Shown here in pieces: positions 59,101-64,000 of a DNA stretch of 64,000 nt (position 1 is the first letter of the stretch; the number at the start of each line of letters is the position of its first letter). The DNA comes from Erodium maritimum (Eukaryota > Streptophyta > Magnoliopsida > Geraniales > Geraniaceae). The translations under genes and the position numbers were made by a program. A model generated the notes under the pieces. It made no database searches. It saw only the letters and a list, made by a program, of their open reading frames with translations, and was not told the origin of the DNA. The stretch is from NCBI GenBank assembly GCA_963921825.1, contig OY997589.1:76058523-76122522 (forward strand), read 5' to 3'.

Positions 59101-60350
59101 TTCAAGAGATGTTGAACACACCAAGCAACCCTTCGCCTATCAACGCAGTTCCCGATTCTTGGGACCCTACCGCTTTGAATGTATTCATGCAACAACATTG
59201 GAACCCAGGTACATTCCAATAACATCGTATTTAATTTCATTAATGACTTTTTAAAATTACATTATGTTGTCAAGTGTTTTCTATCATTTTTTATTCTATT
59301 ATTTATGATGTTGAATGCATTCAAACCTAGGTGCATTCCAACATCCGGCCAACCCCGTTGAATTCCGACTAGCTACTTTCAACCCCCCGCCTTCCAACCC
59401 CTCTATCAAATACTAAGGCTACCTGGGGGCCACCCAATACCATCAATAACACGTCCCGGACGACAACAGCACCTGAATGTCATCTGCGTCGTCCTCTATC
59501 AGTCCGAGAAAACGAAACAAGCCGGCAACAGATAGAAGAACGAAATGTCTCCCCGAGGTAGACAAACTGCTGATTGAAATCTAGATACACACAACCAAAG
59601 ACCCCATTAAAGGCAACTCCCAAGATGAAAGTAGTTTTGGAAGGAGGGTAAGTTCAACCCTCCTGATTGGACCTGGCAAGACATCAAGAGTCATTGGGAT
59701 AGGCATGCGCCTTGACTGCAGAGGTACACACACATTTAGAGAGACTCAAAGTCCGTTCCACACAGCGGATGGGGCGATGAAAGGTACAAACATGAGGCCA
59801 ATGACATTTACTGAGCCACGACGAAGGAGAACGAGCCTAAGCTTTTCAACCTCGACCATCGGATCGAGCCGTTGGAATTCAAACACAAGTTTTGGGCGGA
59901 GGAAGGCATGGTCGGGGCTGTACGACGACGATTGGACGAGGCCGACAATTACAGCTCAACCCCACCCAATTCACTTCCCACCGATGATGAACATGTTATA
60001 GCTCTCGATGATGAGTCTCAACCTGTTGGGTTATCCTCCGATCCGATCAAGGGACCAAGTGCCCTAAGTGCCTCTCGGAATGTACAAGAGCGCCTATGGG
60101 TCAAAAGGTCGTGAAGAGGAAGGGGACGGGTGTGCAAGACAAATTAGAAGTCATCACCCGAATGAACGAAGTCAAGACCGAGAAGGGAGAAGTCATTCTA
60201 AGTCTAGACAATAAATTCGAGAAGTACTATACCGAATACAACATATTGAAGGAGAAGCATGTGTCAGACTTCGACGAGCAGCAGCTGATCAATCACGTGA
60301 AGCTGAAGTTTTGTTGATGGAACAATGTGATAAGATCCAAGCTCACATTT
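59101..60350 (+). pseudogene. PIF/Harbinger ORF1 (NAM/Myb-like), decayed
   Basis: Reads LNVFMQQHWNPG, a gap, FQHPANP, a Pro/Ser stretch, then EVDKLLIEI*IHTTKDPIKG, RNVQERLWVKR and MGQKVVKRKGTGVQDKLEV, ending in a coiled-coil-like segment (60096-60317). This order is that of the DNA-binding accessory protein that accompanies plant Harbinger transposases. Several frame changes and stops. The repeat of gcattccaaca/acattccaat at 59210 and 59330 suggests a small internal insertion. Confidence 0.6.
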
Positions 60351-60359
60351 TGAAGCCCC

Positions 60360-61523
60360 AATAAAATTGTACTACTTTTATTTAATTAATGAATGTATTA
60401 TTTTGATGTTTATTTAATTTATTTAATTAATGAATGCATTTTAGTTGATTTATTATTTTATTACTTAATTTTATCAATTTATTTCAATCTATTTGGTATT
60501 TACTATTTTAAATCTGAATTAAACAAATCCAGCAAAAGAATAATTAATTATCTAGTCAGCATCCACTCAGTATCTCTACAAATCACAATTTTCATACGTG
60601 ATCCTCACACTGCGAAACACAACTCAGTTTAAGGGGCATGCATCACAAGTCATCCCATGATTCTCAAGATGTGATCCCCATACATTATCATTTCCATTGT
60701 AGTGTTTCTTTTTTATTATGCATGTGTGACATGTAGATATTTATCTGGGTTTTCTTTTCATGGTTGAGAAGTTGTAACTTGTCAAGATAGCTTTGTCATT
60801 ATTGATAATTATCATAAGTATTGAACGAGTGGAGCTATGTTTCGAGCTCTTATTTCCTTTAACCCTACTTTATTACGAAACTGGTTGATTAGTTTTGAAC
60901 CATTACTACCTGTAACATCCGACTTAGTAAAGTCGTGTATCAATGGTAATTACCTAATCACTCGATGCGTAGAGCGCACATCTCTTAACCTTGTGGTCGT
61001 GCGTTTGAGCCCTACGGTGGGCGAGATCTAATTTTTAGGCATTCATTTTGCTGGGTGGCCCAACGCCTATGCTTCTTGAAAACTTGCCATTCTTTTACAA
61101 GAAATATGTCTGAATAAATTTCTAGCTAAATACATATATTATTTTACCAAACAAAATGACAAAAAGTCAAACCAAAGAACATTACACAACAACAGATAAT
61201 GTGAACTACCAAGTTGCTCTCAACATTTCCTAATAGGAATGCACCCTATTAAACTGAGTGAAACTTCAATTAATCTTGACTTGTATACATACAGTGTAGA
61301 GCTAGTGTTTGTAGCCATTATCATCATATTTGACAAATAAAGTATGTGTTTCATGTATCGATTGAGAACTGGTCCCCCCACGACTTCTGTAACCTTTTTT
61401 CGTACGTACACGTGCAGGGTTTTTTCTGTAATAAAACCACATATATCCACGCTGTAAAACTCTTCGTGACAGACATGCTATGTTTCTTCTTTAGGAGTGG
61501 CTCTACAGTATCCATTGTCATAA
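60360..61523. other. AT-rich intergenic region
   Basis: No gene apart from the tRNA-Lys-like piece at 60947-61024. Confidence 0.4.
60947..61024 (+). pseudogene. tRNA-Lys(CTT)-like sequence, probably a pseudogene or SINE head
   Basis: gtagagcgcacatctcttaa then ccttgtggtcgtgcgtttga and gccctacggtgggcga match the D-arm end, anticodon arm (CTT), variable loop, T arm and 3' acceptor strand of tRNA-Lys. The 5' part (acctaatcactcgatgc) is degenerate and does not pair well as an acceptor stem. Confidence 0.6.
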
Positions 61524-63660
61524 GAGCATGAACAATAGAAAAGACCTTGATCAGGGAGTGGGAGTGCAGACCTTGTGTTGACTGGACAAAAGTCAGGGAG
61601 AGGGAGTGCAGAAAAGTGGGTGTTTTGCAACATAAAGGACCTTGAGGTCCTGGGAGTGCAAAACAGTGCTGACTGGATTATTATTTGATATTTTCCTGTT
61701 TTATTTAATCCGTTATCAGAAACCGTTTAATTTAGTCATAATATAAAAAAATTTGGAAATAAATAATTAATGACAATCAATAATTACTACACGAATATAA
61801 ATGAACTTCAAATTTTATTCAACCCCTTTTAATACAACAAAAAAAAACAGCTCCAAGAGCACAAACGACTACTCGTCGTCATGGAAACTAGCTCCAAATC
61901 GATCCCATAAGTGCTCTATAAGATCTTGTTGTAGTTGATGGTGGATCTCAGGATCTAGGACACTTTGTTGAGCATCCACAAGTCCCTGGTATTCCAATGG
62001 CCCTCCGTGGTGTCATCGTTCCGGTGGTGTCCAATTCGGCATTTCTGGAGGTTGCGCCCACAACAACTCCTCCTCCCCATACTCGTACCGGTCGCGCTCA
62101 TCCTCTACAATCATGTTGTGTAGAATTATGCAAGTGTGCATGATATCAGCCAAAGTGTGTTTGCTCCAACTACGAGCGGGACGGGATATGATGTGCCACC
62201 TTGCTTGAAGTACTCCAAAAGCCCTTTCAATATCTTTCCGAGCACCTTCTTGGCATCTAGCAAACAACTTCTCTTTGAGCTCGTAGGGATGCCGAATAGT
62301 CTTCACGAACCGTGCCCATGCTGGGTAAATGCCGTCCACCAAGTAATAAGGTCGGTCGTACCGATGACCGTTGATGTAGTACTCCACAGCCAGCTCACGG
62401 CCGTAGTAAGCGTCTTGGAATAAGTGGCTGTGGTTGAGGACGTTGACGTCGTTGTTCGATCCAGCCATCCCGAAAAATGCATGCCAAATCCATAAATCAC
62501 GGGACGCTACAGCTTCAAGCATAATCGTCTTTTCCCCGTGGTGACCTCCCCGTCCATGGGCTCCCTGCTCTTCGGTTGAGCAGTTCTTCCACTTCCAATG
62601 CATACAGTCAAGACTCCCCGCCATTCTGGGAAACCCTCGGTTGTACCCTTCTCGGAGTAATCGGTCCATGTCAGCCGGTGTGGGTGTACGCTCATACTCG
62701 GCTCCGAATACCTCAATGACGGCCTTGCAAAACTTACGTAAACATTCAAGTATGGTGCTTACCCCCATGCGCAGAGTTTCGTCCAATGAATCGGCCGAGG
62801 ACCCATACGCAAGCATCCGTATAGCGGCGGTGCACTTCTGTTCCGTTGATAACCCCGGCCGTGAGGCAGCGTCGGGCTTCTGTTCGAAGTAGTCGTCGTG
62901 AGCCTTCACCGCGTTCATAATCCGTTGGAAAAGCGGTTTGCACATACGGAACCGACGCCTGAACATGTCAGGGCCGTATATGGGTTGTTCGTCAAAATAG
63001 TTCGCCATCAATTGGATGTGGGCTGCCGAACGACCTCTGTTAATCTCTCGGCGCATTGGTTCCCCACGGATGGCCCTCTGGACCCTTGGCATTACTGTCT
63101 GCATCTGCCTCTCCATCATCCGCCGGAATCGTCGCTCAACTGGCTGCATTTGGGCCCTAATCTCCTCATATGTCGGCAGTTGGGCTGCCATCTCCTCATG
63201 CGTCGGCATCCGGGAAGCCAGCTCCTTGTACGACATCTCCTCAGCGTCGGATATAACCTCGTCGTCGGACATTTTCAAAAATAGCGAGTAGGAAGTGAGA
63301 ATGAAAGAGTAAGTAGAGAATGGTTTGACAAAAATGAGGAATGAGGTTGGGTATTTATAGGGTTCATTTTATCTGATTTTTGAATTAAAAAAAATAGCCG
63401 TTGGAGTTGACCGTTGCCAACGGTCGGGACACGTGGCGGCACCGGAGCCTGCCAGCGCAGGCCAGGGCGCGAGGGCGCGTCCAGCGTGCTCGGCCAGCCA
63501 CAGAGGAGCAGGAGCGGGAGCGGGAGCGGGAGATTGGGGAGCGGGAGCGCGAAAATAGGGAGCGGGAACGCGAATTTTCGCGTCTGCAGCGGTCCGGCCA
63601 GCGGCCAGCGTTACCGACGCGCGCGGAACGGGGAGCGGGAGCGACCCGTTGTTCCTGCTC
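61524..63660 (-). mobile_element. PIF/Harbinger DNA transposon, 2.14 kb
   Basis: Left end taa|gagcatgaacaatag and right end ccgttgttcctgctc|tca are imperfect inverted repeats. Three-base flanks (taa/tca) fit a degraded TWA duplication. It encodes the transposase at 63278-62013 only. gtatttatagggt at ~63350 (minus TATAAATAC) is the likely promoter, ~70 bases before the start. Confidence 0.7.
62013..63278 (-). CDS. PIF/Harbinger transposase (DDE_Tnp_4), uninterrupted
   Basis: Minus frame of 421 codons, MKMSDDEVISDAEEMS to WTPPER; the ATG at 63272 is the first usable start. After an acidic N-terminus and a Gln/Met/Arg-rich stretch comes a helix-turn-helix-like region (FRRRFRMCKPLFQRIM), then STEQKCTAAIRMLAYG. 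The DDE core: Asp in MAGSLDCMHWKWKNC, Asp in GSNNDVNVLNHSHLF, Glu in KDIERAFGVLQARW. YLVDGIYPAWARFVKTI and IMHTCIILHNMIVEDE are family hallmarks. Harbinger transposases cut and paste at TWA sites together with a Myb-like ORF1 protein. Length and frame are complete, so this copy may still be competent or only recently silenced. It has no ORF1 partner within its own ends. Confidence 0.92.
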   Translation of the reverse strand: MKMSDDEVISDAEEMSYKELASRMPTHEEMAAQLPTYEEIRAQMQPVERRFRRMMERQMQTVMPRVQRAIRGEPMRREINRGRSAAHIQLMANYFDEQPIYGPDMFRRRFRMCKPLFQRIMNAVKAHDDYFEQKPDAASRPGLSTEQKCTAAIRMLAYGSSADSLDETLRMGVSTILECLRKFCKAVIEVFGAEYERTPTPADMDRLLREGYNRGFPRMAGSLDCMHWKWKNCSTEEQGAHGRGGHHGEKTIMLEAVASRDLWIWHAFFGMAGSNNDVNVLNHSHLFQDAYYGRELAVEYYINGHRYDRPYYLVDGIYPAWARFVKTIRHPYELKEKLFARCQEGARKDIERAFGVLQARWHIISRPARSWSKHTLADIMHTCIILHNMIVEDERDRYEYGEEELLWAQPPEMPNWTPPER

Positions 63661-64000
63661 TCAGAGCCTAAAGATTGATAGTGTAGGTGAATGCAAGCTA
63701 TATGTAAGTTCTATGAGTTTTGTAAAGCCTACGGAATCAAAAGACAACTCATCTCACAGTCCGTATAAAGAAGACGTACTCATAGATAACAATAAACTTG
63801 AGATAGAAATAGTAAGTAAGCTAACCCTTGTATATTTATCTTAAAAGAAGGATATATTTTAAGAAATATTATTTGCTATATGCGAGTTAATATATATTAC
63901 ACATTCTTAGGAGCACTAAATAATGTGATTGTTTATTCGTTCCTCCATGTATTCCCTATATAAATAGCAACGTTTATCTCAGTCTCAAATTGAGTCGGTG
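63661..64000. other. Window end, no feature recognised
   Basis: AT-rich. The frames entering from 63401 are low-complexity and begin inside the Harbinger element. Confidence 0.4.

Noticed and set aside
62641..63291. Plus-strand frames over the Harbinger transposase
   Set aside because: Antisense shadows of a well-supported minus-strand gene.
63401..63844. 147-codon Arg/Glu-rich frame
   Set aside because: It consists of gcgggagcgggagc-type low-complexity DNA crossing the Harbinger end.

Overview
This window reads as a piece of flowering-plant nuclear chromosome, most likely from a eudicot with a repeat-rich genome. The genes have many short exons with GT..AG introns, and most of the remaining DNA is nested transposable elements of plant type: long-LTR retrotransposons, Ty1/copia, LINEs, Mutator-like (MULE), hAT-like and PIF/Harbinger DNA transposons, and MITEs. 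The species cannot be named from the sequence.

Four host genes can be assembled exon by exon in continuous reading frame: plastidial-type lipoyl synthase (LIP1P, + strand, 3871-7057, 7 exons, 359 aa); a short RING-IBR-RING E3 ubiquitin ligase (- strand, 9622-8176, 2 exons, 223 aa); cytosolic pyruvate kinase (+, 37099-41126, 3 coding exons, 510 aa); and a secreted GH27 alpha-galactosidase (+, 42942-46647, 15 exons, 405 aa). Their introns carry MITEs. The same two MITE families sit in both the lipoyl synthase and the alpha-galactosidase genes.

Layout: 1-2503, end of a long LTR. 2504-3420, retroposon-like remnant. 3871-9622, lipoyl synthase and RBR ligase, convergent, with a 5'-truncated LINE between them. 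9740-28469, a deeply nested TE block: ORF1-only LINEs, a 6.1-kb MULE with a decayed transposase, and two ~99% identical 1.3-kb LTR-like units. 28483-32512, a TIR element with a 9-bp target duplication that contains a 2.6-kb solo LTR with its own 5-bp duplication. 32859-36499, a hAT-like element, a copia LTR fragment and another ORF1-type retroposon. 37-46.7 kb, pyruvate kinase and alpha-galactosidase. 47.19-48.46 kb, a tandem array of about seven ~188-bp units. 48607-58570, an old copia element on the minus strand, split by a 2.96-kb solo LTR (5-bp duplication) and by a LINE fragment. 58.6-63.66 kb, Harbinger remnants and a TIR-bounded element with an uninterrupted 421-codon transposase.

The host genes do not form a common pathway. 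The main interest lies in the TE biology: four LINE-type insertions that lack ORF2, three of them with clear target duplications (compare mammalian 'half-L1' elements); a MITE inserted into a member of its own family inside an RBR intron; solo LTRs of one family with diverging internal tandem blocks; and a duplicated LTR-junction-like unit.
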